64,000 bases of DNA from Allorhodopirellula solitaria (GCF_007859855.1 NZ_SJPK01000004.1:608422-672421), one strand, 5' to 3'. Positions 26,650 to 36,815 are shown, numbered from the stretch's first letter. Notes: generated from the sequence alone by a model not told the origin. Made by a program: numbers and translations.

Positions 26650-27725
26650 GCTGAGCCATCCGATGGCAATTTGGAGTCGGGCGTGCCAATCCGTCCGGCT
26701 TCAAAAGCCGCCGCCATCGCTTTGGGAACTTCGGCCTCGGCGAGTACAAGCCGCGAGCGATTTTCTGAGACACGGGCCTTCATCTGTTGCTCCTCGGCGA
26801 TCGCTTCGGCCCGCCGCCGCTCCGCTTTGGCGCGTGCCACCCGGGTATCCGCTTCGGCCTGGTCGCTCTGCAAGCGAGCACCAATGTTTTCACCCACATC
26901 GATATCCGCGATGTCGATGGAAACGATCTCGAACGCCGTTTGGGCGTCGAGCGCCCGCGAGAGCACAACACGCGTGATCATGTCGGGATTTTCGAGAACG
27001 TCAAAGTGCGACGCGGCCGAACCGATCGAACTGATGATCGCCTCACCCACCCGGGCGATAATCGTGTCTTCAGTGGCCCCACCAATCAATTGTTCGATAT
27101 TCGTTCGCACGGTAACGCGAGCTCGCACACGCAGCTCGATACCATTTTTGGTGATGGCGCTGAGTGTGGTTTTGCCACTGCGTTTCGGGTCCGGACAATC
27201 GATCACCTTGGGATAGACGCTTGTTTGTACAGCATCGAGCACGTCACGGCCTGCCAAATCGATCGCAGCGGCTTGGTCAAAATCCAACGGGATGCGGGCG
27301 CGGTGAGCCGCGATGATTGCGTGGATCACGTTCATCACATTCCCACCAGCGAGATAGTGGGCCTCCAGCCGATGGGTGCTGATTCCATCGACTCGGCTGA
27401 TGTTCAACTTGGCCTGCGCTGCCATCACCTTGGCGTGCACGATCACGTTGGGATTGACCTTCGTGAAGTGCATGCGGATCAGATTCACCAGCTTCACGTC
27501 CGCGTCGGACATGTAAGCCTGGAACCACAGTTTGCCGTACTGCAACAGGAAGAAACCCAAAACCACCGCGACTGCAATCGCGACGAGGATCCCGACCGTG
27601 AAGGCAATCGCATAGAACGTGCCTGGCTTTGCCTGCTGTGCCAAGAGGCTGGGCTGTGCGATCAGCGCCTGTCCCCAGGATGAGATCGTGGGCCAGTCAG
27701 AAAACAGTTCAGTTGTCAGGATCAT
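26646..27725 (-). CDS. floA: Flotillin-like protein FloA
   Basis: 359 aa. An N-terminal hydrophobic hairpin ([26 protein letters not shown]) is followed by the UPF0365/FloA core: [40 protein letters not shown], the nearly invariant [20 protein letters not shown], and a coiled-coil rich in Glu/Ala ([20 protein letters not shown]). FloA organises functional membrane microdomains and affects membrane fluidity and envelope complexes. Length and start (ATG 27725) agree with the family (about 330 aa). Its stop overlaps the next gene, a hydrolase. The usual partner NfeD-type protein is not seen nearby. Confidence 0.92.
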   Translation of the reverse strand: MILTTELFSDWPTISSWGQALIAQPSLLAQQAKPGTFYAIAFTVGILVAIAVAVVLGFFLLQYGKLWFQAYMSDADVKLVNLIRMHFTKVNPNVIVHAKVMAAQAKLNISRVDGISTHRLEAHYLAGGNVMNVIHAIIAAHRARIPLDFDQAAAIDLAGRDVLDAVQTSVYPKVIDCPDPKRSGKTTLSAITKNGIELRVRARVTVRTNIEQLIGGATEDTIIARVGEAIISSIGSAASHFDVLENPDMITRVVLSRALDAQTAFEIVSIDIADIDVGENIGARLQSDQAEADTRVARAKAERRRAEAIAEEQQMKARVSENRSRLVLAEAEVPKAMAAAFEAGRIGTPDSKLPSDGSA

Positions 27726-27881
27726 GGATATCGAACAGCCAGGTTAGGATACGTAGCGGTTTGGGGCCGAACGCGGTGCGGGCGCGAGGCCCTATCGTAA
27801 CTCAATGGCAGCCCATTGTGTATGAAATCCAGCCTGCTTTGGGAGGTTCGTCGGCTCTCATCGAATCTCAGCGAAGCGTTT

Positions 27882-28271
27882 CTAGGAGCGGATCGACGCC
27901 GCGATCCGGTCGACGGCCAGCCGCAAGGACCGCGCCGCCATGACGAAGTTCGTGTGGCCACTGACCTCGGGTTGGATCTGTTCGTACAGTTCGGTGGCAC
28001 CGACGAGTCGACGCAGCTTTTTTTTCGCCATTTTCAGGTAGGTAGCTGGATCGACCGAGTCGTCGACGGGGCCCACGGCGAGGATAAAATCGTACAGATC
28101 CCGTACGATCTCACGCAGATCCTCGTCATCCTCGGCTTCATCACAATGCTTGAGGAAGGTCCGTACCATCCACACATGCGTGACTTGGTCATCGATCCCG
28201 TGGATTTTCGCCAACGGCGATTGCTCGTCCTGCGGGCTGTCGTCGGTGTTGGGGAGGTCGTTCAAAGTCAC
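27882..28271 (-). CDS. Conserved-looking small acidic protein, unknown function
   Basis: 129 aa, mostly helical, with an acidic N-terminal half (HCDEAEDDEDLREIVRDLYD) and a basic helix (YLKMAKKKLRRLVGATELYE). No signal peptide or metal motif. The GTG start overlaps the stop codon of the upstream membrane-protein gene (GTGA), which argues for a real, co-translated gene. It lies 156 bases upstream of floA on the same strand. I do not recognise a family. Confidence 0.6.
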   Translation of the reverse strand: MTLNDLPNTDDSPQDEQSPLAKIHGIDDQVTHVWMVRTFLKHCDEAEDDEDLREIVRDLYDFILAVGPVDDSVDPATYLKMAKKKLRRLVGATELYEQIQPEVSGHTNFVMAARSLRLAVDRIAASIRS

Positions 28272-28876
28272 GTCGTTGATTCTTCAACGGGGTCGGAATC
28301 GCTCGCTTCGCTGCTGAGTCCCTCATCGTCGCTACCAGTCGCCTGGACCGGGGTGGCAAGTTCGGCGGCCGGTTTCGCGGGCGCGTGAGCTTGCGGAGTA
28401 TTCATCGCGACAATCACCAATCCCACGATGGTCAAAGCCATTCCAACCCATAGCATCGGGCTGACGGTGGTCTCTGCATGCAGTTTCAACATGGATACGA
28501 TCGCGCTGACCGAGACCGCACCGCCGAAGACGATCGGCATGACGAGCAAGGCGTTGCCGCGGCTGGTCATCATCGCGGAGGTCAAGCACAACGCGCCGAA
28601 CGCTCCGAGTAGTCCGGCGAGGAACCCCCATTTCATCGTGGGGTAATACTGGCCCGTAAAACTAAACGAATCGCCTTTGACTGCCATCATTGCCAAGCCG
28701 CCACAGATCGCGATGACCAGGTAAGCGAGACCGATGAACACGTACGGCTTGAAAGGGGACCACAGTGGCACGCCATCGACACGTGGCGCATGGGCGTTGC
28801 CGATCGTCGGACCGTAGCATCCCCAAAAGACTGCCGTGCCGATTGCGAAGAGAATGGGTACTAACATTTTGTTCAT
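28268..28876 (-). CDS. Half-size DMT/EamA-like membrane protein
   Basis: 202 aa with about six transmembrane helices, beginning MLVPILFAIGTAVFWGCYGP and ending near MLWVGMALTIVGLVIVAMNT with a polar, acidic tail (DDEGLSSEASDSDPVEE). Helix content and the G-x-x-x-A-x-C-L-T-S-A pattern resemble a single repeat of drug/metabolite transporters, which would need to dimerise. The start at 28876 (ATG, GAGAG upstream) is preferred to 28960, whose extra residues are polar and unlike a membrane N-terminus. It is coupled to the next gene by a GTGA overlap. Substrate unknown. Confidence 0.7.
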   Translation of the reverse strand: MNKMLVPILFAIGTAVFWGCYGPTIGNAHAPRVDGVPLWSPFKPYVFIGLAYLVIAICGGLAMMAVKGDSFSFTGQYYPTMKWGFLAGLLGAFGALCLTSAMMTSRGNALLVMPIVFGGAVSVSAIVSMLKLHAETTVSPMLWVGMALTIVGLVIVAMNTPQAHAPAKPAAELATPVQATGSDDEGLSSEASDSDPVEESTT

Positions 28877-29044
28877 GAATCTCTCAAAGGAGGTGGTTGG
28901 TGAGGTTCGAAACAGTGAGTCCCTATCCGAAAAGGAGGCTGACCCTTTGGAGGCGAACATTTGACGTGGTTTTCAACGGTCTCACCGGAGAGGGGCAGGC
29001 CCTTGTTCGGACAGGCCCCTTTTCGGGTAGGCGTCGAAGACGGG

Positions 29045-30136
29045 CTACGGGTTGATCAAGAAGTGACAGATATCACCATCTTGCATCACGTACGCTTTGC
29101 CTTCAGCGCGAAGCTTTCCAGCGGCGCGAATATCCTTCTCGGTTTTGTATTCTTCGAGGTCGGCGAGGCTGTAGATTTCAGCGCGGATGAACTTATGCTC
29201 GAAATCACTGTGAATCACCCCAGCGGCTTGGGGGGCGGTCGATCCGATCCGGAACGGCCAGGCACGCACTTCCTTTTCACCGGCGGTGAAATAGCTCTGC
29301 AATCCGAGAGTGCGATAGGTCTGGCGGGCGATCACGTTGAGTGACGGTTCCTCTAACCCTACGTCGGCGAGCATCTCGGCTCGATCGTCTTCATCGAGTT
29401 CCGCGATCTCCGCCTCTAACTTGGCACAGACGCAGGCCACGCTGGCGCCCGACTTCTTGGCGTGCTCGCGAACTCTTTGGACAAGTTCGTGCTCGCCGGC
29501 CAAGTCGGTTTCGTCGACATTGGCGACGTACAGAATGGGTTTGCCGGTCATCAAGCCGTAACTACTGATCGCTGCCGCTTCGGCCTCGGGCAATTCGAGC
29601 GTCCGCAGAGGCTGCTCACTCTCTAGGTGAGCGTTGCATTTTTCGATTGCTGAAACGCGGAGCTTGGCTTCTTTATCGCCCCCCCGCGCGCTCTTTTGGG
29701 CTCGCGGCAACGCGTTCTCGAGCGTCTGCATGTCGGCCAGGACCAACTCCGTTTCGATCGTATCGATATCCGCGATCGGATCGACGTTACCCGAGACGTG
29801 AATCACGTCGGGGTCATCGAAACAGCGGACGACCTGCATGATCGCGTCGACTTGACGGATGTGACTGAGGAATTTGTTCCCCAGCCCCTCACCATCGGAG
29901 GCACCTTTGACGATGCCCGCGATATCGACGAGTTTCAACGCCGCCGGAATGATCTTCTGGGGCACGATGTACTCGGTAATGCGGGTCAGACGTGCATCAG
30001 GCACACTGACGATGCCCTCATTGGGCTCGATCGTGCAGAATGGGTAATTGGCACTCTGGGCCGCGACGCTGCTGGTCAGGGCATTGAACAAGGTGCTTTT
30101 GCCTACATTCGGCAAGCCGACGATTCCGGCTTCCAT
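29045..30136 (-). CDS. ychF: Redox-regulated ATPase YchF (OLA1 family)
   Basis: 363 aa, the standard length. P-loop [14 protein letters not shown] near the start, switch regions with [28 protein letters not shown], the altered base motif NVDETD that makes the family prefer ATP over GTP, and the C-terminal TGS domain ([20 protein letters not shown], then [17 protein letters not shown], ending HFLINP). It binds the 50S ribosome and influences translation and stress responses. The start is the ATG at 30136 before [12 protein letters not shown]; the upstream extension is not conserved-looking. Single-gene unit. Confidence 0.95.
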   Translation of the reverse strand: MEAGIVGLPNVGKSTLFNALTSSVAAQSANYPFCTIEPNEGIVSVPDARLTRITEYIVPQKIIPAALKLVDIAGIVKGASDGEGLGNKFLSHIRQVDAIMQVVRCFDDPDVIHVSGNVDPIADIDTIETELVLADMQTLENALPRAQKSARGGDKEAKLRVSAIEKCNAHLESEQPLRTLELPEAEAAAISSYGLMTGKPILYVANVDETDLAGEHELVQRVREHAKKSGASVACVCAKLEAEIAELDEDDRAEMLADVGLEEPSLNVIARQTYRTLGLQSYFTAGEKEVRAWPFRIGSTAPQAAGVIHSDFEHKFIRAEIYSLADLEEYKTEKDIRAAGKLRAEGKAYVMQDGDICHFLINP

Positions 30137-30357
30137 CGAATACCTTTGTGGGAGGGGGAATGAAGCGAGGGGGACGAAAATCAAAAAGGGATCTGGCCCA
30201 TGTTATCGCTGCTGGAGGTGGATTCGTCGACCCAGGCACCACTCTTGTCTCGGCAGTATCGCTCCGACATGGGAGTGCTGGACGGATCTGATACGATGCC
30301 GACTCCACACGATGGCAAACTTCCTTCAACCGCTCCCCCCGCACAGAGGACCACCTC

Positions 30358-31152
30358 ATGGATCTTGGAATTTCACAGAAAACGGCATTGGTAACCGGCT
30401 CGTCCGCTGGGATTGGGCTCGCCACAGCCACTCGGCTGGCCGCCGAAGGGGCCCAGGTCTGGATCAATGGTCGCTCCGAAGACCGGCTTCAAGCTGCCGC
30501 TAAAACGATCGGCGAGACGGTAGCGGGCGCCGACGTGAAGTACGTTGTGGCCGATCTCGGCACCGCAGCAGGTTGCGAGTCTCTTTGTCAGCAAGTTCCA
30601 GCGGTTGATATTCTCGTCAACAACGTGGGGATCTTTGAACCCAAGTCGTTTGCGGAGATTCCCGATGACGATTGGACGAAAATGTTCAACGTCAACGTGA
30701 TGAGCGGCGTGCGCCTGACGCGGCACTACCTATCCGGGATGCTGCAGTCGGACTGGGGCCGCATTATTTTCGTCTCCAGCGAGTCGGGAGTTCAGATTCC
30801 TGATGAGATGATCCACTATGGCATGACCAAGACCGCTCAATTGGCCGTTGCACGCGGTGTTGCCGAAACCACAGCCAAAACCGGTGTGACGGTCAATAGT
30901 GTCTTGGTGGGGCCGACCAAGTCCGAAGGCGTCGGTACCTTCGTCGAGGAAATGGCCCGCGACCAAGGGGTTACCCTCGAGCAGTTCGAAAAAGACTTTT
31001 TCTCAAACGTTCGGCCGACCTCGATCATTCAGCGATTCATCGAGGTCGACGAGGTCTCGGCGATGATTTGCTACCTATGCTCAGGGCTCGCTTCGGCCAC
31101 CAATGGCGCGGCACTGCGTGTTGATGGAGGCGTGGTCAAGTCGATTCTCTAG
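30358..31152 (+). CDS. Short-chain dehydrogenase/reductase
   Basis: 264 aa classical SDR. Cofactor loop TGSSAGIGLA (TGxxxGxG), INGRSEDRL suggesting NADP preference, NNVG, and the catalytic Ser-Tyr-Lys in FVSSESGVQIPDEMIHYGMTK spread over the usual distance. The C-terminal YLCSGLASATNGAALRVDGG is typical. It resembles YvaG/BacC-like 3-oxoacyl-reductase homologues, but the substrate is not evident. The ATG at 30358 has AGAGGA upstream. It is divergent from ychF and convergent with the esterase gene; no partner genes. Confidence 0.9.
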   Translation: MDLGISQKTALVTGSSAGIGLATATRLAAEGAQVWINGRSEDRLQAAAKTIGETVAGADVKYVVADLGTAAGCESLCQQVPAVDILVNNVGIFEPKSFAEIPDDDWTKMFNVNVMSGVRLTRHYLSGMLQSDWGRIIFVSSESGVQIPDEMIHYGMTKTAQLAVARGVAETTAKTGVTVNSVLVGPTKSEGVGTFVEEMARDQGVTLEQFEKDFFSNVRPTSIIQRFIEVDEVSAMICYLCSGLASATNGAALRVDGGVVKSIL

Positions 31153-31319
31153 CCCAGAAATCTGACTGGGGGCATGATTTGCGGCTCGATTTCGTCAGGC
31201 TGACGGCCACACACACCACGATCTCAACCTCGACCTCAACCACGGTCGAAACGCTCGAAAAGGTCATCGCATTTCAAGAAGGCGATCGCGGCTGCGTAGT
31301 CGCGCACCGTGCCTTCGAA

Positions 31320-32318
31320 CTACGGGTGCAATCGTAGCTGTTCCCGAAAGAACTCACTGACCTGGGCCTGGGTTTGGGGGTGCATGAGGGTCACGATGTG
31401 GCCCTGCTTGGCGATCTCGGTCAAGTTGACCGAGACGCCTGCTGCGGCCAAGGCCTCGGCAAAACGGCGGCTATTGGTGATCGGGACAATCATGTCGGTT
31501 TCGCCATGGATCAGTTGGATCGGCGGGTCAGCTGCCGAGACATGCGCGATCGGGGACGCGGCGGCGTAGAGCTCAGGGAACTGTCGCCGGGATCCTCGGA
31601 GAAAGTACGACAACGAATCATTGTCCAGCGGCAAGTTTTGGAAATCGCAGGGCGGGCCACCCGCACACACTGCCGCTATCTTGGGCAGACGCGCCCAACG
31701 GGGATCCATGAGCGACCACCGACTCGCCTCGGCTTGCTCCTGGCGGGACTCGTCGGCCAGTACACCGACAAGTGCTGAAAGATGCCCGCCAGCAGAATAG
31801 CCGAACAGGCCGATCCGCTGCGGGTCGATGGCGAGGTCAGCGGCGTGGTCGCTGAGGTACACAAGAGCTTCGCGAACATCATCGACTTGCGCCGGAAACT
31901 TCGCATGGGGGGCCAGGCGATAGTTGATGTTCAAAACGCAGATCCCCATTTGGGAGAGCTGCTGGGCGTAGCCACTGATCGTCCATTTACTGCCCGCTAG
32001 CCAACCGCCACCGTGAACCACGACGATCGCTGGCCGCAGTTTGCCGACGACCCGGACCGGAGGTTCGCTCGGGGCAGTCGCAGCGGCAGTTCCAGCCTGC
32101 TCCACCTTATCGATGGAGTCACCTGGCAGGACAGGAACGTAGAGATCCGCTAAGCCCGCGCTGCCCGATTGCAGTTCAGGAGAAGCACTAAAACGCAGGT
32201 TCTCGAACGTTTCGACCACCTGGGGCGAGGTTGCCTCAGCCCAAAGTGGGGCGGAGGCGAACAAGGCCGCGACGGCAATCGGGAACAATCGGGGCAGATG
32301 GGCAATCACGTCGCTCAA
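31320..32318 (-). CDS. Exported alpha/beta hydrolase (BD-FAE/esterase type)
   Basis: 332 aa with a signal peptide (LFPIAVAALFASAPLWA). Hydrolase motifs include IVVVHGGGWLAGSK (HGGG oxyanion hole), INYRLAPHAKFPAQVDDV, LFGYSAGGHLSALV (nucleophile), HGETDMIVPITNS (Asp) and KQGHIVTLM (His). This is the carbohydrate-esterase-like layout common in planctomycetes. The start is TTG at 32318 (GTG at 32309 as alternative), two bases after the stop of the Prc protease gene, so expression depends on that gene. Periplasmic. Confidence 0.85.
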   Translation of the reverse strand: MSDVIAHLPRLFPIAVAALFASAPLWAEATSPQVVETFENLRFSASPELQSGSAGLADLYVPVLPGDSIDKVEQAGTAAATAPSEPPVRVVGKLRPAIVVVHGGGWLAGSKWTISGYAQQLSQMGICVLNINYRLAPHAKFPAQVDDVREALVYLSDHAADLAIDPQRIGLFGYSAGGHLSALVGVLADESRQEQAEASRWSLMDPRWARLPKIAAVCAGGPPCDFQNLPLDNDSLSYFLRGSRRQFPELYAAASPIAHVSAADPPIQLIHGETDMIVPITNSRRFAEALAAAGVSVNLTEIAKQGHIVTLMHPQTQAQVSEFFREQLRLHP

Positions 32319-32320
32319 GC

Positions 32321-34510
32321 TCAGTTGGCTCGCGCCAAATTCTGAGCTCGCAGTCCCTCAATGTACTGCTGGGTGATGTTGAGGACCTCTTGGTTGTAGA
32401 AGGTGTCGTGGAAGACCTCTTCAGTGCCCAGTTGTGCCTCGATCTCCTTTTCTTGCTCATCTTTCTGAGCCTTCATTTCGGCCCGTCGCTGCATGAACTT
32501 TTCCTCATTGAGCGAAATCGTCTGCAGGTCCTTTTGGTCCACGTACAAACCGATTCGCCGCATCAATTCCGTGAATTCCTCGTCTTCAGAAATCCGTTTC
32601 TGGGAACTGACTCGCAGTGCGTTGACGAGATCTGCCGGCACCATTCGGTAGAGATCGTGCGGTGCTGGTGTGATCTTGTCGTTGGCGAGTGCGTACTCGA
32701 GATCGCCTTCGGCGACAGGCATCTTTGCGATCACGCTTGGCAGAACGATGTCCGCCGCGACGCCATCGAGCTGAGTGCTTTCGCCGTCGGGCAGGTAGAA
32801 CTGCTGCAGGGTGACCTTCAGAGCGCCATAGTTGGCACGCCGGATCCGGAACAGTGACTGGCCGATATCCATCAGCGTTTGCACGGTGCCTTTGCCGTGG
32901 GTTTGTGGATCACCGACGATGATGCCGCGGTGGTAATCCTTGATCGCACCGGCGAGAATCTCGCTGGCACTTGCACTGAGCTTGCTCGTCAGTACGACGA
33001 GTGGCCCATCCCAAACGGTACCGGGATGATCGTCGTCATACTTCTGTACCGATCCGTTGGAGTCTTTGACTTGCACAACCGGTCCTTGATCAATGAACAG
33101 TCCCGTCAGGCTGATCGCTTCGGTCAGTGAACCACCACCATTGCGGCTCAGGTCGAGGACCACGCCAGCCACATTTTGTTGTTTAAAGTCTTCGAGGATC
33201 TTGGCGACGTCTCGGGTGCTACTGCGGTAGTCCGGATCGTTTCGCCGTGCACCTTCCATGTCCATGTAGAAGCTAGGCAGGTTCAGGTACCCGATCTTGA
33301 GCATACCGGGTTGGCCGGGCACCTCGTGCTCGATGACTTTGCCACGCGCCGCGGAGTCTTTTAGTTCGATATGAGCGCGAACGATCTCCATGATCTCAGT
33401 GTTCCCACTGCCGCCGGGACGAACGCCCAAACGCACCGTGGAACCAGCTTTGCCGCGGATCAGCTTGACCACGTCTTTGAGCGGCATTTCGATGATGTCG
33501 ACCATCTCGCCGTCTTTGCCCTGGCCCACCGAAACGATCGAGTCATCGGGTTTGAGTTTGCCGTGCAGATCAGCGGCACCGCCAGGAATGATCGCTTTGA
33601 CCTGGGTCGTGCCGTCTTTCTCGCCGAGCGATGCGCCGATCCCGTCGAGGTTGAGAGCCATGCTGATGTTGAAATCATCGAGCGTGGCGGGCGACATGTA
33701 AGTGGAATGGGGATCGTAGCTATTGGTGACCGAGGTCAAAAACATTTCCAGGATGTCGTCGCTGCTGGTCGAACGCCAGCGTTTGGCGTAGCGGTCGTAA
33801 CGACGCAACAATTGATCGCGGGCTTCCTGGCCGACAACGGGCTCGTCGGAATCCTTCAAATCGAGCAGCGATAACTTCAGCTGCCGCCGCCAGCGGTCGG
33901 TGGCTTCCTCGGCATTGTGAGCATATTGGGCCGCATCCCGATCCACGATCACCTCTTCGTCGATCGTGAAATCGAAGTCGCTCTCGAGAAGCTCGTGGAT
34001 CTTCGCCACGCGTTGATCGACCCGCTGGGTAAACCGCTCGAAGATGTAGTACGCCAGGTCAAGGTTGCCGGCCCGCACGTGGTCGTCGACGACGGCCGAA
34101 TAGCGATTGAACTGGTCAATATCGCTCTGCAGAAAGTAGAGCTTGAGTGGATCGAGTGTTTGGATATACAGGTCGAGGGCGCGGGCGCTGAGTGCGTCAT
34201 CGAGATCCTTGCCCGAGACGTGCTCGCTCGGCATCAGCCGGGCGATCAGCCGCGACACGACGCTGTCCTGGGGGGCGGGTTTAGGCAGTTGGGCAGGCGC
34301 GGCCTGCTGCTCCGCCGCGGGCGGGGCGGACTGCGTGCCGCTTTGGATGGGAACCGGGTTGACCGCAGGCTGTTGGCCGGCGGGGACCGCGTTTCGCAGT
34401 TGGTCGGTGTCCTGAGCGTGGAGTGGCGAGAGCAGACCGGAGAAACCCGTGAGGAGGCCCAGCGTCACTGCTGCGAACCGAGGGGGATGCGAACCGAGGC
34501 GTTGCGACAT
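32321..34510 (-). CDS. prc: Tail-specific protease Prc (C-terminal processing peptidase, S41)
   Basis: 729 aa with a signal peptide. In order: a proline-rich linker, the helical N-terminal domain of Prc (about residues 90-270), a PDZ domain (IGASLGEKDGTTQVKAIIPG, about 290-380), the S41 protease core with the serine in SKLSASASEILAGAIKDYHR and the lysine in THGKGTVQTLMDIG, and the C-terminal DUF3340-like helical domain. It degrades periplasmic proteins with nonpolar C-termini and processes envelope proteins. The ATG at 34510 fits the signal peptide (TLGLLTGFSGLLSPLHA). It is followed by the esterase gene two bases on. Confidence 0.92.
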   Translation of the reverse strand: MSQRLGSHPPRFAAVTLGLLTGFSGLLSPLHAQDTDQLRNAVPAGQQPAVNPVPIQSGTQSAPPAAEQQAAPAQLPKPAPQDSVVSRLIARLMPSEHVSGKDLDDALSARALDLYIQTLDPLKLYFLQSDIDQFNRYSAVVDDHVRAGNLDLAYYIFERFTQRVDQRVAKIHELLESDFDFTIDEEVIVDRDAAQYAHNAEEATDRWRRQLKLSLLDLKDSDEPVVGQEARDQLLRRYDRYAKRWRSTSSDDILEMFLTSVTNSYDPHSTYMSPATLDDFNISMALNLDGIGASLGEKDGTTQVKAIIPGGAADLHGKLKPDDSIVSVGQGKDGEMVDIIEMPLKDVVKLIRGKAGSTVRLGVRPGGSGNTEIMEIVRAHIELKDSAARGKVIEHEVPGQPGMLKIGYLNLPSFYMDMEGARRNDPDYRSSTRDVAKILEDFKQQNVAGVVLDLSRNGGGSLTEAISLTGLFIDQGPVVQVKDSNGSVQKYDDDHPGTVWDGPLVVLTSKLSASASEILAGAIKDYHRGIIVGDPQTHGKGTVQTLMDIGQSLFRIRRANYGALKVTLQQFYLPDGESTQLDGVAADIVLPSVIAKMPVAEGDLEYALANDKITPAPHDLYRMVPADLVNALRVSSQKRISEDEEFTELMRRIGLYVDQKDLQTISLNEEKFMQRRAEMKAQKDEQEKEIEAQLGTEEVFHDTFYNQEVLNITQQYIEGLRAQNLARAN

Positions 34511-34833
34511 AAGAGTTCTGCGTGGGGGAAAGTGATCGCGATCTCCGACATCGATCCCCGTTTAGCAGGCTGCTGACGGAGCGATTCGATGCCTACGAGC
34601 ACGAGTACGGAGGAGAGAATACCAGGGGATAGTAGGAAAGGATGGAAAGTCAGGCAACCGCGATTTTCCATCTTCTTACTCTACGCGGCCGAGCCGATCC
34701 GGTTCGGATGGTAGCGATTGTTCGGGAATTGTCGAATGTTGGGGGCAGGTTGTGCCGATAACTCTGCTTGAAGCGGTTCTGCTGACATCGGCGGGGGCGT
34801 ACTCAGGCAAGTCATTGTTTCAGGAATGCAGGG
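34511..34833. other. Divergent intergenic region of prc and the BBP7 gene
   Basis: 323 bp without a supported gene. It should carry both promoters. I see no strong dyad or repeat; CCGAGCCGATCCGGTTCGG (about 34688-34706) is a weak imperfect palindrome. Confidence 0.4.
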
Positions 34834-36801
34834 ATGAACACTCACTCACAACTCGCCTCGATACCGACGAGATTTTCGGTGACCTCACTGCGGTCCATCG
34901 TCGCCGCCGGGATGCTCGTCATCCTCTCGCCCGCGATGGTTTTCGCAGCTCCGCCGACACCCGAGGACGATATCGATTACGCCGCGAGCGGATTTCGTTT
35001 ACCTCCTGGGGTCCACCCCGGGGACTGGGCCACGGCGGCCCGCGTCAGTGCTGCCGGCGGGATCAACTACGCCAGCCAGCCAGCGATCAGCGGCCCCATG
35101 ATGGGTGGCCCCATGGCGGGCGGCCCGACGATGGGCGGCCCAATGATGGGCAGCCCCATGATGGGCGGCCCGATGGCGGGCCCCATGATGGGCAACACGC
35201 CCCTCTCACAGAAAATTCCGACATCGTTCCCGTCGGGACCGATCCCCGGCATGCCGGCGGGCGGTCAAGCGGGGATGCCGGTTTCGACTGGGCTGCCAGG
35301 GCCGATCGGCACGGCTGCTTACCAGTCGGCGATGCAAAATCCCTACGGGCAGGTCATGCCCGTCGGCCACCAGGGAGGTCTGCTGGAGTATTCAGGCAAC
35401 TACGGTCCCGCGTGTGATTCATGTGGCGACGGTGGCTGCGGTTGCGACGGTGGCTACGCCGGTGGCTATGCTGGGCCCTACGCAGGACCCATGTATGCAG
35501 AGGGCGCCTGTGGTTGTGGTGCGGGGTACGGCAGCGGATGTAGCTGTGCGGGCCCCGGCGGTTTCCAGGGGATCCTGCCCGCGATCATGGGGAGTTGCCA
35601 CGCCTGCAACGGACAAGGCTGCGGCGTTTGCAGCTCACGGCTCTACCAGAGCGGATGTCTAGGACGGGGCGGAATGCTCGGCGACTGGTGCAGCGGCAAG
35701 TGCATGCAGGGCGACATGGGCATCCTGCTGGGAACGATCTACGGCGGAACAGTCGGCTGCATCGACGCCCTGCGACCTTACAGCGAAGCGGGTAAATGTG
35801 CCCAGCGTTGGTACGATCTGTCGGTCGAGGGTTTGTTCCTCGGCAATAACTTCTCGCAAGGCAACACGGTATTGACCACTCGGGGCATTGATGGGCCAAC
35901 CGTGATGAGCCTTGACGATGTGCGAGCTAGCGATCTCGAAGCCGGTGTGCGGGTTTCGGGGGCGTTGATCCTGGGAGTCGGTGGAAACGTGGAGGCGACC
36001 TACATGGGTGGCCAAGAATGGAATAACAGTGCTCAAGTCGTCTCGGACGATCCCAACAACCCCGACCTGTACTCCTACATTTCGGACTTCGGAACGTTCC
36101 CCATCGGGGGATACGATGATACTGACCGCTCGATCATCCAACAGGCCTACACCCAGTCGCGGTTCCACAGCGGTGAAGTCAACTATCGCCGTCGTGCCGT
36201 CGGCCCGGGCTGCCGCTTCCAAGGATCGTGGTTGTTTGGAGCTCGCTACATCCGCTTGGATAACGATTTCGGATACAGCACGATCGGTACGTTCAACGAC
36301 GGAACCGGCGGATTCGGCGGCGGTAGCAACGACCAACTGCGGTACTACGACTCCGTCAACAACACCAAGAACAATCTCTTCATGGGCCAAATCGGCTATG
36401 ACGTGTGGTGGAACATGGTTCCTGGTATCCAGCTCGGCCTGGGCATGAAGGGGGGCTGGGGGCAAAACGATTGGGAACGCGGCACCTCGGTGTACGCCAA
36501 CTCCATCGGCCCCGGAGCCACTGCTGGCTCGGCGGAAATTAGCGACCGGGACCGCCGCGGGAGCGTCATGGGCGAGTTTGAGACCAAACTGGTCTACCGC
36601 TTGTCCCACTCCTGGTCGTTCCGGACCTCGTATCACTTGCTCGCAGTCAGCGACATCGTCGACACGGTTCCCTCAGCAGATTACGTCCGCTCGTCGCTGA
36701 CCACTCTTGGTGGCGGCGGTGCGGTCACGACACCACCGCCTGCCGGCTTCAGCGATGTGGTTCTGCAAGGTTTCACTGTCGGTGCGGAATACATGTGGTA
36801 G
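34834..36801 (+). CDS. BBP7-type outer-membrane beta-barrel protein
   Basis: 655 aa. The signal peptide (SIVAAGMLVILSPAMVFA) is followed by a low-complexity region: Met-Gly-Gly-Pro repeats (residues about 89-112, nucleotides 35098-35184) and then a Cys/Gly-rich stretch (about 190-270; CDSCGDGGCGCDGGYAGGY and similar). The C-terminal 340 residues form the planctomycete BBP7 porin-like barrel with alternating strands, for example WSFRTSYHLLAVSDIVDTV, ending FTVGAEYMW with an aromatic last residue as outer-membrane proteins require. The paired cysteines suggest cross-linking in the planctomycete wall or surface layer; that is inference. A strong hairpin lies 14 bases after the stop. Confidence 0.82.
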   Translation: MNTHSQLASIPTRFSVTSLRSIVAAGMLVILSPAMVFAAPPTPEDDIDYAASGFRLPPGVHPGDWATAARVSAAGGINYASQPAISGPMMGGPMAGGPTMGGPMMGSPMMGGPMAGPMMGNTPLSQKIPTSFPSGPIPGMPAGGQAGMPVSTGLPGPIGTAAYQSAMQNPYGQVMPVGHQGGLLEYSGNYGPACDSCGDGGCGCDGGYAGGYAGPYAGPMYAEGACGCGAGYGSGCSCAGPGGFQGILPAIMGSCHACNGQGCGVCSSRLYQSGCLGRGGMLGDWCSGKCMQGDMGILLGTIYGGTVGCIDALRPYSEAGKCAQRWYDLSVEGLFLGNNFSQGNTVLTTRGIDGPTVMSLDDVRASDLEAGVRVSGALILGVGGNVEATYMGGQEWNNSAQVVSDDPNNPDLYSYISDFGTFPIGGYDDTDRSIIQQAYTQSRFHSGEVNYRRRAVGPGCRFQGSWLFGARYIRLDNDFGYSTIGTFNDGTGGFGGGSNDQLRYYDSVNNTKNNLFMGQIGYDVWWNMVPGIQLGLGMKGGWGQNDWERGTSVYANSIGPGATAGSAEISDRDRRGSVMGEFETKLVYRLSHSWSFRTSYHLLAVSDIVDTVPSADYVRSSLTTLGGGGAVTTPPPAGFSDVVLQGFTVGAEYMW

Positions 36802-36815
36802 TCAGTCGTCGGGTC

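Noticed and set aside
28961-29044. Possible plus-strand terminator (AGGGGC ... GCCCCTTTT)
   Set aside because: No plus-strand gene ends here and the stem is short with a long loop.
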